A stretch of 64,000 nt of DNA, taken from NCBI GenBank assembly GCA_949361645.1, contig OX442422.1, positions 8,380,683 through 8,444,682 on the forward strand. The letters run 5' to 3'. Position 1 is the first letter of the stretch. Each line of letters begins with the position of its first letter. The notes beneath the pieces are model-generated. The model made no database searches, was not told the DNA's origin, and worked only from the letters and a program-made list of their open reading frames with translations. Of the stretch, positions 1 to 8,805 are shown in pieces. The DNA is from Spongilla lacustris (lineage: Eukaryota; Porifera; Demospongiae; Spongillida; Spongillidae). A program made the position numbers and the translations under genes.

Positions 1-785
1 GGAGGAGGAGGAGAACAAAAATTAAATGGCGGAATTTTGGTACCGACTTGTAAACGGCACTGTTTAGTGAAGCTCACGTTATATGTGCATATCTGTCATG
101 CTTGTGATGGATTATATGCGAGCTGGCGAGTAAAGGCAACGCTTCGTTACCGTTTTAAAACGCTCAATCAAAAACCACACCCACGAAGCCAATCCTACAT
201 AGGACCCACTACTGTGGGTCCTGATATTCAATTAGTAATGTTGCTAGTTACATTTGCATACAGTTATTTCAATGAGGCAGAGAATTTCATATCATGCAAT
301 GTGCGATCAGTAAACATCAACCCAACACAGAGCACCTCTGTGAATTAAGGTGGAAGTAAGGAGCAGATGGATGTTACATCTATTGATCATTTCGAATTCT
401 CAGGGTTGTAATACATGTAGTTCGACAGCAGTAGAAACATTTGCCAAAAGATTTTATGAAGTGTCCAGATTTCATTGTTGCATTTCAAGGGCTAGCATCG
501 ACCGAAAGATGATTCCTGTAAGTTAACTCAACATAAGGGGCAGTTTCTTATTGAACCATTTCGGGCAGGGAGTGTATAAGATGAAAGTGAATGCATGGGT
601 AACCTGGCATTGTGATAATTGCATTGATTATGAATCAAACGGATGTGGATAGGTTGGTTGATATATACATGCATATAATATCATCTTCATTCTTAATTGC
701 ACCTTTCAATCGTTAACTGTTATTTTGTTTTGTATTTATACTGATTCACCTGGCCATAAAGGTCTGGTCAGTCTGGCTAAGGTGG
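1..785. other. Intergenic or intronic DNA, no gene recognised
   Basis: A 103-codon open frame starts at position 37 but has no recognisable domain and no splice or codon-pattern support, so it is not called. The stretch precedes the 3' end of the first ankyrin gene copy and may be one of its introns. No repeat shared with the rest of the window was noticed here. Confidence 0.5.
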
Positions 786-980
786 GATTTGCAACCCCCC
801 TCCTCCCCCTGCTGCTACCCCCTCAGACCCCGTTGTGGTAACATACAGCACTCCCCCATACCTCCTAGCTGGGCGGAGGGGTACCACCTCCTGCACCCTC
901 CCCGGGACGGCTCCGCCTACAGTCCACCCCTGCCCTTTCAGCCCCCCCTAACTGTCCATGCTGGATCCACTACTGTCCTA
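786..980 (-). repeat. Diverged GC-rich MITE fragment
   Basis: The segment carries the same landmarks as the end of the full-length elements at 4,517 and 61,905: 'agctgggcgg', 'gcaccctcccc', 'cggctccgcct', then a ggatcc near the end. It lacks the rest of the element and has no clear target duplication. It is an old truncated copy in the same relative orientation as the 61,905 element. Confidence 0.55.
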
Positions 981-1076
981 TGATCTGATGTGTACATTTA
1001 ATTTAATGTGTACACTCTAGTGGCTTCATGTTTTTGAATGGTGTTGTTGATGACTGAACTATTGTACCCACTCCAG

Positions 1077-1178
1077 AATGGTTATACTCCATTACACCTT
1101 GCTGCAGAGGGAGGTCATACTACTTGTGTGGAACATCTCCTTTCCACTCCCGGTATTGATGTGAACATTAAGGATAGG
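1077..1178 (+). CDS. Ankyrin-repeat exon, gene 0
   Basis: A single 34-residue ankyrin repeat on a 102-nt exon, phase 0 at both ends. It begins NGYTPLHLAA after acceptor ctccag (1,071-1,076) and ends VNIKDR before donor gtgagt (1,179-1,184). The TPLH turn, the LAA helix and the C-V-E-H-L-L second helix are canonical. It belongs to gene 0, whose terminal exon lies at 2,468. The intron after it begins with a stretch repeated after several other exons and holds a 36-bp minisatellite. Confidence 0.8.
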
Positions 1179-1260
1179 GTGAGTTGGTCATAAGGCTACA
1201 GCTGCATGGCCTGTGGGCAAAGTTTTAGAAAGTGTGTAAATCTCAATGAAGGCCATAACA

Positions 1261-1540
1261 TTGTCTGGTATCCCTCCCACCCTGGCTAGGGGGAGGGGCT
1301 GTGGTATCCCTCCCACCCTGGCTAGGGGGAGGGGCTGTGGTATCCCTCCCACCCTGGGTAGTGGGAGGGGCTGTGGTATCCCTCCCACCCTGGCTAGGGG
1401 GAGGGGCTGTGGTATCCCTCTCACCCTGGCTAGGGGGAGGGGCTGTGGTATCCCTCCCACCCTGGGTAGTGGGAGGGGCTGTGGTATCCCTCCCACCCTG
1501 GCTAGGGGGAAGGGCTGTGGTATCCCTCCCATCCCTCCCA
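1261..1540 (+). repeat. 36-bp minisatellite in ankyrin intron
   Basis: About eight tandem units of 36 bp built on 'ggtatccctcccacc' and 'ctggctagggggagggg'. Because 36 is divisible by 3, frames stay open on both strands and give proline/glycine-rich 12-residue periods. These are artefacts of composition, not genes. The same family recurs at 20.6, 23.0, 32.7, 35.3, 37.0, 37.5, 39.6, 43.4 and 44.8 kb. Confidence 0.9.
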
Positions 1541-1798
1541 CCTGTTCAAGGCTTAACAGCTCCACAATGTCATGTGTAGACAACAAGTATTTTGGTAATG
1601 CTCAAGAATTTGCCTTCTTTGTCCACTACTTTTATAATGAAAATAGGCTGCCAGACCTGCCCCACCAGTTCTGCTACCACCTCTCCCCACCCCCTCCTTT
1701 GATCTACTATAATGGTACCACATACATGTGTACACTCTAGTGGCTTCATGTTTTTGAATGGTGTTGTTGATGACCATGAACTATTGTACCCACTCCAG

Positions 1799-1900
1799 GG
1801 TGATCATACTCCATTACACCTTGCTGCAGAGGGAGGTCGTATTACTTGTGTGGAACATCTCCTTTCCACTCCTGGTATTGATGTGAACATTAAGGACAGT
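1799..1900 (+). CDS. Ankyrin-repeat exon, gene 0
   Basis: A 102-nt symmetric exon with acceptor cactccag and donor gtgagt at 1,901. The repeat starts GDHTPLHLAA and ends VNIKDS; Arg-Ile replaces the usual His-Thr in the loop after the first helix (GGRITCVE). The upstream intron sequence 'gttgttgatgaccatgaac' also occurs before the exons at 1,077 and 21,277, showing that exon and flanking intron were duplicated together. Confidence 0.8.
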
Positions 1901-2039
1901 GTGAGTTGGTATAGATGCAGGATGGGCAGGGTAGGGTAGGGGGAGGAGTACTAGGCACAGGGAAAAAATCCTGTTCCCGACCTTGGGTTTTACCCTATTG
2001 ACCTTGGGATCTGTACATTTGATGGAACAGATCCCAAGG

Positions 2040-2178
2040 TCGATAGGGCTTACAGCGCTCCCCCAGGCCCCCTAGCTGGGTGGGCGGGTTACCCCCTCCC
2101 GCACTCTCGCCCTCTTTGATTAATTATTATTCATAACAACTCCTCCTTTTCTGAAATCCTGGATCTGCCCCTGTACAG
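2040..2178 (-). repeat. Diverged GC-rich MITE fragment
   Basis: Shares 'agcgctcccccag', 'cccctagctgggtggg' and a terminal 'ctggatctgcccctg' with the right end of the element at 61,905-62,729. The G/C-rich middle is reduced. It is a truncated old copy lying in the last intron of gene 0. Confidence 0.5.
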
Positions 2179-2467
2179 GCATAAGTCTTGTCCTCCATAC
2201 TCCCCATAGTACTCCTCCCCTTAGGACGAATTGGACCATTACGTATAAGCTGCATTAATTCATGATATTAGTGTACATGTATGTGTGTGTGGGAGGTGAT
2301 GTACATGCTCTTAGGAACAATGGTATAATTCTCAACACAGCCAAGTTAATGATTACCGTGTTGACTTAAACAAGAGCATTTATTCCATTTGGGGCTGGGG
2401 GTGAGGCGATAATTTGTGGTACTTTATAGTATGTCTACTGTAAATTTGAACATTGCACTCCCTTTAG

Positions 2468-2581
2468 AATGGATGTACTCCATTACACCTTGCTGCAAAG
2501 GGAGGTCATACTACCTGTGTGGAATATCTCCTTACCACTCCTGGTATTGATCTGGATACTGCATTCCAGACAATTTTCTAG
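2468..2581 (+). CDS. Terminal ankyrin exon, gene 0
   Basis: Starts at an acceptor ending 'ccctttag' with NGCTPLHLAAKGG, continues CVEYLLTTPGID, then departs from the repeat consensus into L-D-T-A-F-Q-T-I-F and a TAG stop at 2,579-2,581. The same terminal form recurs at 24,396 and 38,130, and a relative ending in TAA lies on the minus strand at 41,429. A shared non-repeat tail with an in-frame stop supports a true last exon rather than random decay. Confidence 0.7.
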   Translation, partial: NGCTPLHLAAKGGHTTCVEYLLTTPGIDLDTAFQTIF

Positions 2582-2699
2582 CCAATAATTTAATTTAATT
2601 TACATTTCTAAAGAAAGTTGTTGAGCTACAATGTACTACTGATATGTGATAATTGATTGTAATAATGTAGACCTTGAGATGAAATTGTGTATGTTATGA

Positions 2700-2848
2700 G
2701 GGGCATGACATTTGTAATGGAAACAGAGCATGTATGGGAACAGAGGATACGCTTAAGTTGAGTATGGGAACAGGACATGCTTAAGTTGAGAGCATGTATG
2801 GGAACAGAGGACATGCTTAAGTTGAGAGCATGTATGGGAACAGGACAT
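2700..2848 (+). repeat. 36-bp minisatellite, short form
   Basis: About four irregular units of 'gagcatgtatgggaacag' plus 'gacatgcttaagttga'. It is the short counterpart of the nine-unit arrays at 24,663 and 38,400. Here it joins an extra stretch of about 200 bp of reverse-transcriptase-like sequence that the other two copies lack. Confidence 0.8.
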
Positions 2849-3212
2849 ACAGTAAGGTTACCTCAACAGCAATAGGGTGGATGTCTCCTGGGGTGGGCAC
2901 ATTTAGGGCAGTGAGGTTACCTCCTGCTAGGAAGATGGCTATGTTCAGTGGAGCACTACCCGAGATCAGCAGATTGATGACATCATGGAGATTGTGGAGG
3001 AGAGGAACCTCTGCCACATCAATCAGGTATTGTATTGGGAGGCCAGAGGGTCCAGCTGCAGTCAACTTAGGAAAGGATCTGAGGATGTCCATAAGGCTAA
3101 CATCAGGTGGAGATTAGAAATCTGTGTTAGATGGGAGAGCAATGGCTGGGCAAGCACTACTGGGGTGCTTACTGATGAGTAGCTTCCAAGTGTCATCATT
3201 ATTGGGTGCCAT
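2848..3212 (-). pseudogene. Reverse transcriptase fossil, 5' half
   Basis: On the minus strand the frame shows the N-terminal part of a non-LTR-type reverse transcriptase: DILRSFPKLTAAGPSGLP, a run containing LHNLHDVINLL and then FLAGGNLTAL with DIHPIAVEVTL. This matches the family pattern of a G-P-G/S-L entry motif followed by A-L-x(n)-R-P-I-A. The frame stops being open near 2,850. The 3' half of the enzyme lies immediately to the right on the opposite strand, so the gene was split by an inversion and cannot be functional. Confidence 0.65.
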
Positions 3213-3862
3213 GGGCTAGTTGGTGCTACGGGTCACACCCATTATTTTGGCATTCTTTAGATCAGTTATCCTCTGAGGCAGGGGTGCAACATGGAGACTC
3301 ATTGGGTCCTTGGCCCTTCACAAAGTACTATCTGCCATTGATGAATGTCTTGATCTACTTTTCCAAGCATGGTTCTTGGATGATGTGGTACTGGCTGGTA
3401 AGAAGGCATCAGTATTGCAGGCTTTGCCAATCCTAGAGGAATATGGTCCATCATTGGGTATTTTTGTCAACTTAAGTAAGTGTGAGCTCTTTAGCCATAA
3501 TGATCCCATTCCAGATGAGGTTGCCACCATTGATGCCCAGTTGGCTTTAATGTTGCACTTATGTGGGAATGTTTTTAAGCTATTGTTCACCTGCATGGCA
3601 AGAGCCACCCCTCCAAGTTTGGTCTCTGATCCATTGCCAGTGTTTTAAAGATTGCTTTATGTTCGACACCTCTGATTCCACATGGCAGCAGGTTCAGCTA
3701 AGTCTACACTACAGGAGCTTTGGCTTGTGGTCTCTTTCTCACCATTCTAGTGCAGCATTTACTGCTTCTATGTGCTCCTCTGGCTTTGGTGACAGAGATA
3801 GTCAGTATCTTGTACTGGCAATCACTCTTTTTAACAGCCAGGTCATTATACGGTATATCTGA
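3206..3862 (+). pseudogene. Reverse transcriptase fossil, 3' half
   Basis: The plus strand carries the second half of the reverse transcriptase: WCYGSHPLFW, a GVQHGDSLGP motif, then the catalytic-type FLDD box (WFLDDVVLAG) followed by EYGPSLGIFVNLSKCELF. The next frame continues with a thumb-like region ending FGLWSLSHHSSAAF and SSGFGDRDSQYL. The pieces are in different frames and the first half is on the other strand. It is a dead copy shared with 25.1 and 38.9 kb. Confidence 0.65.
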
Positions 3863-4039
3863 AAAACTGAGCTGTCATGTACCCCATATCCATGTGATTA
3901 ATTATTACGTAATGAAAAATCGCGCAGGGTCCTTCCCATGGTCCACGTGGTATGAGGATGCTCGCTGCGAAGAAGCTAAAAGTCGGTACGATTTTAAAAA
4001 GGTGTTTGAGAAATGGAAAAGTATAGAAATTGTATTTAG

Positions 4040-4185
4040 TGAGGCTTGAACTTGTCTTTGTAAAATCATTGGACGCCCGCCGATGACCTAGCTGTGACGT
4101 ACGTTGCTCTTAAGCTTTCAGTAGCCCAAATGTAGCACGTAGCTATAGCGGATAGAAGATAGGAACAAAATGGACTAGTAGGAAA
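4040..4185 (+). promoter_or_regulatory. Conserved 5' leader and putative promoter, gene A
   Basis: This leader is shared with 26,035-26,167 and with the reverse complement of 56,517-56,640. It contains 'gatgacctagctgtgacg', 'tgacgtacgttgctc' and 'aggaacaaaatggactag'. The TGACGTAC core resembles a CRE/ATF site, but no TATA box is evident. A minimal upstream open frame (ATG GAC TAG, from 4,170) lies just before the proposed start codon. Promoter function is inferred only from its position and its retention in three gene copies. Confidence 0.35.
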
Positions 4186-4192
4186 ATGGTGG
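4186..4192 (+). CDS. Proposed 7-nt first coding exon, gene A
   Basis: ATG GTG G followed by GTAGGC gives a start codon, one Val codon and a phase-1 donor. The next recognised exon, 4,379, starts in phase 1 with AT GGA, so splicing would read M-V-D-G-D-Q. The same ATGGTGG/GTAGGC arrangement is kept at 26,168 (gene B) and on the minus strand at 56,516 (gene C). The donor is weak and no transcript is available, so this is an inference from phase compatibility and conservation. Confidence 0.4.
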
Positions 4193-4378
4193 GTAGGCTA
4201 CCCGACTGATCGGTTGAGTGCAACCGATTACTAGTAGTCGGTTACTAATTGAAGCAAAACTTCAATTAGGCCTATGTACATGTAGGCCTAGAGCGTATGA
4301 ACTGTCACGTTCAGATGTACATGTTCTCTGTACATGTACTGCTACGTAATGAATATGATGAATCATATTTCTTTTCAG

Positions 4379-4476
4379 ATGGAGACCAGGAGCATCGAGA
4401 TGCGGCACAGAGAGGTGATGTTGGCGAGGTGAAGAGGTTGATTGAAAGTGGAGTATGTGTAAATTCACAGGATGGG
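4379..4476 (+). CDS. N-terminal ankyrin capping exon, gene A
   Basis: A 98-nt exon with acceptor cttttcag and donor gtaagc, starting in phase 1 and ending in phase 0. It reads DGDQEHRDAAQRGDVGEV, then K-R-L-I-E-S-G-V-C-V-N-S-Q-D-G, which is a typical first ankyrin repeat (A-A-x-x-G-D-V, then LI-x-x-G). The end phase matches the symmetric repeat exons downstream. Copies lie at 26,363 (+), 56,228 (-) and 55,059 (-). Confidence 0.7.
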
Positions 4477-4516
4477 GTAAGCAGACTCAGTGATTGTACG
4501 TGTACGTGTATAGCGT

Positions 4517-5308
4517 CAGGGGCGGATCCAGGAATTGGGAGCGGGGGGGGGGCACAGGTGAGGGTGTGGCAGGGGGTGGGGCAAAGCTGGATGCGGAGCC
4601 GCCCCGGGGAGGGTGCGGGAGGGGGGCACCCCTCCCGCCCAGCTAGGGGGTCTGGGGGAGCGCTGTAAGCTCCCCCAGCGGGGTCTGGGGCTCCGCCCCA
4701 GAAGCCAACGCTTTTTTGCGTTGAAAACCCCCCCAAAAGTACGTAAAAACTGCTCCAAAAACGTTATAACTCTTCTACGTAGATAAACTCTATTATCTCT
4801 GCGTGATGTGGCACCAAAGTTGGCCGGTGGTGCACTTCGATTATCAGCATTGTGTACAAACGATTATAATATCATGCATCCAATGGCAAACCTTTGCTTG
4901 GTCGCTTTCGACTCCGAGGCTCCATCTGGTCAGTCCAGAATAACTTCAACGTCAAAAGAACCAGTGAACTATAATATTAATTTTGACGGTATGGATTTGC
5001 TGCATAGGCCTACCTGCTGCTATTGAAAGATTTGACTTGTATAGGCACCTTTGAATTCACTCAAACACACAAATTATTACAATTCCAGCTGTCGCGGACG
5101 TTTTAATTCAGAGCACGTGTATGCCTGCCCGATGTTCTAGACTGCATGGCTCCGCACCGGCTGGCACTGCTGCCTTTGCACATACATTTAACCGTTTTCG
5201 CACATACTATTAATCGTGTAAGGCACCGCCCCTTAGCTATGAATATTTAATTTCTATTTGGCGGGGGGGGGGCAGAACCCAGTTGCCCTCCCCCTGGATC
5301 CGCCACTG
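4517..5308 (+). mobile_element. 792-bp GC-rich MITE, 5-bp target duplication
   Basis: Ends are cagggg-cggatccagg on the left and the complement of cagtgg-cggatccagg on the right, flanked on both sides by agcgt (4,512-4,516 and 5,309-5,313). The gene B paralogue near 26,540 has the uninterrupted site. No transposase is encoded; short frames inside are incidental. The C-A-G-x-G-G-C-G-G terminus recalls hAT elements, but hAT usually makes 8-bp duplications, so a hAT5-like or other family is possible. A full-length relative in opposite orientation lies at 61,905. Confidence 0.75.
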
Positions 5309-5345
5309 AGCGTATTATCCACATTGCCACGAAATATCAAAGATA

Positions 5346-6869
5346 CAGTTGAAACCGTGGTACTTGTCCATAAAATTTTTTTCAGTACTTCTGTTTGGCA
5401 TAGGTTTTTGGAGAAATGGTAAATGATATCAAAAATCTGATTGCAGAGTAATGTTGGTAAACTACATGAGAACACATATCGAAAGTGTAAAGTTGTCACG
5501 TGACTTCGTAGTCATTCAGCATTTTCGTTTCTGTAAGCTGTTTAGTAAACACGTTTCTAGATGTTTTCTCCACCGGTACACCACGGGTTGTGCTGAATAG
5601 CGCCATATATATACTATGTCAACGGCTCTATCGATTGTCCGAGTCGGAATTTCAACGCGGTAAACCGTTACGCTTTTAAACTCGAATAGGTGCTGTTTAG
5701 AGGTGTAAAAGTTTCTAGATAGAAAAACCAACAAGAATGCCTTTTGGGCATCACATTTAGCTGTTATAGATAGAAGAGAGGTGTCTGCACTAGAAAAACC
5801 CAACTAACATGTATAGTGTTTTACCCGTTCGCTAAAACACTCATCCAAACTTCAGGCTGTGATTGCCGTCCATTTTTATATGAACAACATTTTTATAATT
5901 TACGTTATTAATGAGTTTGTTCGCTAAATGGCTGAAACTCCGGGCCCTCCGTCGGATCGACCTACATGTACACGTACAAGAAGAGCTAGCGTTGCAGCAC
6001 CAGATGCTTGGAAAGCTTTTAAGCATAAGGGAGCAGGGGCGAATACAGGATTTCAGAATGGGGGGGGGGTTGTTAATGAAAGACGAGCGGGGGGTGGGGG
6101 TGGGGGGTGGGGGGGAGGGGGTGCTGTCCACCTTCGGCCGATTCAACGAGCGGGGGTGTCGTGGGGGTGCTGTCCGCTTTCGGCCGATTCAACGAGCGGG
6201 GGGGGGGGTACTGTCCGCTTTCGGCCGGGAGGGGGGGGGGGGGGGTTGACCGGGTTGTACATGTACATGTAGGTCGATCCGAGCCATTTAGCAAACAAAC
6301 TCATTAATAACGTAAATTATAAAAATGTTATTCATATAAAAATGGACGGCAATCACAGCCTGAAGTTTGGATGAGTGTTTTAGCGAACGGGTAAAACACT
6401 ATACATGTTAGTTGGGTTTTTCTAGTGCAGACACCTCTCTTCTATCTATAACAGCTAAATGTGATGCCCAAAAGGCATTCTTGTTGGTTTTTCTATCTAG
6501 AAACTTTTACACCTCTAAACAGCACCTATTCGGGTTTAAAAGTGTAACGGTTTACCGCGTTGAAATTCCGACTCGGACAATCGATAGAGCCGTTGACATA
6601 GTATATATATGGCGCTATTCAGCACAACCCGTGGTGTACCGGTGGAGAAAACATCTAGAAACGTGTTTACTAAACAGCTTACAGAAACGAAAATGCTGAA
6701 TAACTACGAAGTCACATGACAACTTTACACTTTTGATGTGTTGTCATGTAGTTTACCAACATTACTTTGCAATCAGATTTTTGATATCATTTACCATTTC
6801 TCCAAAAACCTATGCCAAACATAGAAGTACTGAAAAAAAATTTATGGACAAGTACCACGGTTTCAACTG
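5346..6869. mobile_element. Foldback Tc1/mariner-like element, 625-bp arms
   Basis: Two arms (about 5,346-5,976 and 6,252-6,869) are reverse complements of each other and surround a G-rich spacer of about 275 bp. The outer end reads CAGTTGAAACCG, flanked by TA on each side (5,344-5,345; 6,870-6,871). The gene B intron near 26,570-26,600 has the flanks joined without the element. Each arm carries the same 95-codon frame (5,516-5,803 minus; 6,412-6,699 plus), which matches no family I know. The TA duplication and terminus suggest mobilisation by a Tc1/mariner transposase. Confidence 0.65.
5985..6250 (+). repeat. G-rich spacer with subrepeats inside the foldback
   Basis: Begins with 'caggggcgaatacagg', then contains three copies of a unit with 'ctttcggccgattcaacg' separated by G runs. 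The same subrepeat occurs inside the element at 10,588-10,873, so this spacer is probably a nested insertion of a related MITE. It has no coding potential I would support. Confidence 0.55.
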
Positions 6870-6871
6870 TA

Positions 6872-7460
6872 GGCCTATTTGCTTTGTGCATTTTTATGAA
6901 GGATGTTACTCGTTTTGATTCACCACAGATATGGAGAGATAATAAATATCTATATACTACCTCTGATTAAACTGGTCAATGGTGTAAAAAGCATTTGACA
7001 GAAATTGTACTGGGAACATAGGACTATATTTAGCACATTCCTCAGCATGCTCTATGTTTTGCTATTTATAGGTCTATTTTCGCAGTACAATCTTGTTTCC
7101 ACGTACGCTTTTTACACCGCCATTTTGTGCTGTTCAAACATACATGTACATGTATATGCCACCAACTTTCTCCTAGAGAATATTTTTATTTACATAATAC
7201 CGAAACTAGAGAAGAGGAGGGTTGTATTTCTGCATGCAAAATTGAGTGGTCTCAAGATTTTTTTTGGGGCATGATTAGTTCATCCACTCATTGCCAAAAG
7301 CATTTGTAGCAGATATTATAGTCTATGTGTCACTAAAGCTTTCATGCCAGCTATACACCCGCCAAATTGACCAGATAATTAATATCAGATTAATGATGAT
7401 AGTTATAACAGTTAGTTATGTAGTGGCCAAATCCTCCACATGCACCTCACAGCCCTCTGC
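6872..7460 (+). other. Gene A intron, paralogous to 26,580-27,140
   Basis: This AT-rich stretch is collinear with the gene B intron at 26,580-27,140 and partly with the complement of 56,050-56,215. Shared landmarks include 'ttgctttgtgcattttt', 'tttagcacattc', 'gccaccaactttctcc' and 'cacccgccaaattgacc'. A 120-bp part of it is also inserted at about 34,560-34,690. No exon was recognised. Confidence 0.6.
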
Positions 7461-8160
7461 GGGTGGACAAAAGGGTCCATAATTAGACAATACCGTAAAC
7501 CCAAAAAATCCATTGCGGCAAGATGCGCCATGGCCTCATTAAAATGGCGTTTTTTGAGAGAGCTGTATCTTGTTCATTTTACCATCGAATGCCCGTTGAT
7601 CCCTCCCATTTAACTGGTTTATCGTCGTAGTAGAGACTATACCATATGCGCACTCTTCACATCGCAATCCTTAATAACGCGCAGCCAATTTATATACGGA
7701 TATCGTAAGGGAGAGGGGTAACGTTAGGATGAAAACACCAAGCACAGACAAATTCTCAAGACGGTTGGTATGCCGCATCGTCAACTACACACAATTAGGT
7801 GTACAGAAACACCATTCAGATGCAGCCATACTTTTTTTTTCATCACACAATAAACGGTTTTGCTTTGCTATGAATAATGCGGCTTCAGTTGCTTTGTTCG
7901 GTCAGATAGCCTAGATGTAACACCACAGAGACCAGCTCCAGAAGCATTGCAGAGTCTATGGAAGTCTTTTGGTAGCTACAGGGAAGAAAAGGAGGGCATT
8001 CTATCAATGTTCAGAGTTACTATAAGCCACTGTAGGTGCTTGTGATGTGTACGAGCAGTACTTTGACAGTGTAGTTATAAGTATAAACAGAATTATTAAG
8101 GAGAACCAACAGACTGGCATTAGTGTAGTACAGTAAATAGAAGGGAAAGTGTAACAACAA
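7461..8160. other. Intronic DNA, nothing recognised
   Basis: No domain, exon or element could be supported. The motif 'gacaaaagggtccataatt' near 7,468 resembles similar motifs at 57,131 and 60,048 and could be a MITE end, but no paired terminus was found. Confidence 0.4.
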
Positions 8161-8162
8161 GG

Positions 8163-8805
8163 GAGAATGGGAGGGAGAAGGAGAGTGAGGAGAGGAGAGG
8201 GGGAGGGAAAGGGGAGGAGAGGGGGAGGGAAGGGGGAGGAGAGGGGGAGGAAGAGGGGAGGAGAGGGGGAGGGGGAGAGGGGAAAGAGAGGGGAGGAGGT
8301 AAGGTGGAGGAGGGGAGAGGAGGGGGAGAGGAGAGGAGGAGAGGGAGAGGAGGGGGAGAGGAGAGGAGATTAGAGGGGAGGAGAGGGGAGAGGAGTGGAG
8401 GGGAGGGGAGAGGAGGAGAAGGGGAGGAGAGGGGGGAGAAGGGGAGGAGCGGGGAGGAGAGTGGAGAGGAGGGGAGGGGTGTGGAGGGGAGGCAAGTAGA
8501 AAGGATGGAGAGGGAGGAGGGAGAGGGGACGGAGGAGGGAGTGGGGAGGGAGGAGGGAGAGGGGAGGGAGGGGAGGCAAGTAGAGAGGAGGGAGAGGGAG
8601 GAGGGAGAGGGGAGGGAGGGGGGAGTGGGGAGGGAGGAGGGAGAGGGGAGGGAGGAGGGAGAGGAGAGGGAGGAGGGAGAGGGAGGAGAGGGGAGGGAGG
8701 GAGGAGAGGGGAGGGAGAGAGGAGAGGGAGAGGGAGGAGAGGGGAGGGAGTGAGGAGAGGGGAGGGATGGGAGGGGGAGGAAGGAGGGAGGAGAGGGGAG
8801 GAGAC
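8163..8805 (+). repeat. 640-bp polypurine (GGA/GGGA) tract
   Basis: Almost pure G and A on the plus strand for about 640 bases, with irregular units such as 'gggagggagg' and 'gaggagagg'. The complementary strand gives a spurious 280-codon Pro/Leu/Ser frame. Long mirror-like polypurine runs can form triplex (H-DNA) and stall polymerases. It lies inside an intron of gene A. Confidence 0.9.
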
